From Flavobacterium sp. 9AF (GTDB lineage Bacteria > Bacteroidota > Bacteroidia > Flavobacteriales > Flavobacteriaceae), in assembly GCF_902506265.1 (NCBI RefSeq), contig NZ_LR733612.1, positions 1 through 53,292 on the forward strand: DNA of 53,292 nt. Direction: 5' to 3'. This document shows, in pieces, positions 53,172 to 53,292 of the stretch; within the stretch, counting starts at the first letter, position 1, and each line of letters begins with the position of its first letter. The translations under genes and the position numbers were made by a program. The notes under the pieces were generated by a model, which was given only the letters and a program-made list of their open reading frames with translations, did no database searches and was not told where the DNA came from.

Positions 53172-53292
53172 AAATTTGTTATTTAATTAAATTAATTACA
53201 GTCATACTTTGTGTTCGTCAAAAACATTTAGAAAAGTATGGCTGTTTTTTTTAGTTGGAAAACTTTAAAACAAGAAAAAGCCAACTCTTTCT
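53166..53292. repeat. 127-bp leader repeat, copy 2 (runs to window end)
   Basis: Identical to 48701-48827 over every visible base, beginning at codon 2 of precursor 2 and reaching the end of the window. It carries the same hairpin and T-run at 53198-53252. Any further extension and any gene lying upstream are beyond view. Confidence 0.92.

Noticed and set aside
53198..53252. A riboswitch in the shared leader
   Set aside because: One simple stem with a 22-base loop shows no multi-helix core or known ligand motif; terminator or mRNA leader stem is the simpler reading.

Overview
This is a roughly 53 kb, very AT-rich window from the family Flavobacteriaceae (Bacteroidota), probably Flavobacterium or a close relative. 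The evidence is its gene content (PorV-type outer-membrane protein, zeaxanthin-type carotenoid genes, grasp-with-spasm peptide system), the Bacteroidota -7 promoter box TAnnTTTG in front of several units, frequent TTG/GTG starts and the lack of Shine-Dalgarno sequences. I see no rRNA, tRNA, CRISPR array or intact insertion sequence.

Region 1 (1-36327) is a large surface-polysaccharide locus, almost entirely on the + strand, with genes overlapping by 1-50 nt. It encodes many glycosyltransferases (GT4, GT2, one exostosin-like), an EpsG-type polymerase and a second O-antigen polymerase/ligase. A bacillosamine-type sugar block (PglC, D, E, F-like) is present, and three separate phosphoglycosyl transferases. 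Export and control are represented by Wza-like and Wzc-like proteins with a convergent CpsB-type phosphatase, plus a Wzm/Wzt ABC exporter. Decorating enzymes include LbH acyltransferases, a pyruvyl transferase, FkbM and other methyltransferases, and a glutaminase-less asparagine-synthase-like enzyme. No Wzx flippase is visible. Two polymerases, three initiators and two export routes suggest that more than one glycan is made.

Region 2 (36337-40407) is a housekeeping envelope block: a minus-strand pair of PorV-like and DUF4105/Lnb-like proteins, then pssA and a membrane-anchored GH25 lysozyme on the + strand.

Region 3 (40451-44175) is a carotenoid operon: a CarH-like MerR/B12 regulator followed by crtI, crtB and crtZ, ended by a good terminator. 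The regulator keeps the Wx9EH and ExHxxG motifs of B12-based light sensors, so light control of pigment is likely. No lycopene cyclase follows crtZ in this window.

Region 4 (44200-53292, minus strand) is the most unusual part. It holds two tandem, divergent grasp-with-spasm (gws) RiPP modules. Each has a periplasmic TPR-like protein, an ATP-grasp ligase (GwsG), a tiny basic protein encoded in the GwsG-GwsS gap, and a SPASM protein (GwsS). Two different double-glycine precursor peptides sit at the heads of the transcription units. A 127-bp leader repeated without mismatch precedes both precursors, and an approximately 125-bp 3' element with inverted ends lies downstream of module 1 and again just after precursor 2. 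This gives a cassette-like layout with equal flanks and different cargo. The second GwsS has lost exactly the cysteines expected to bind auxiliary cluster I of a SPASM domain, and neither GwsS has the radical-SAM CX3CX2C motif. Gene remnants and a set of TGTCA/TGACA palindromes lie between the modules.
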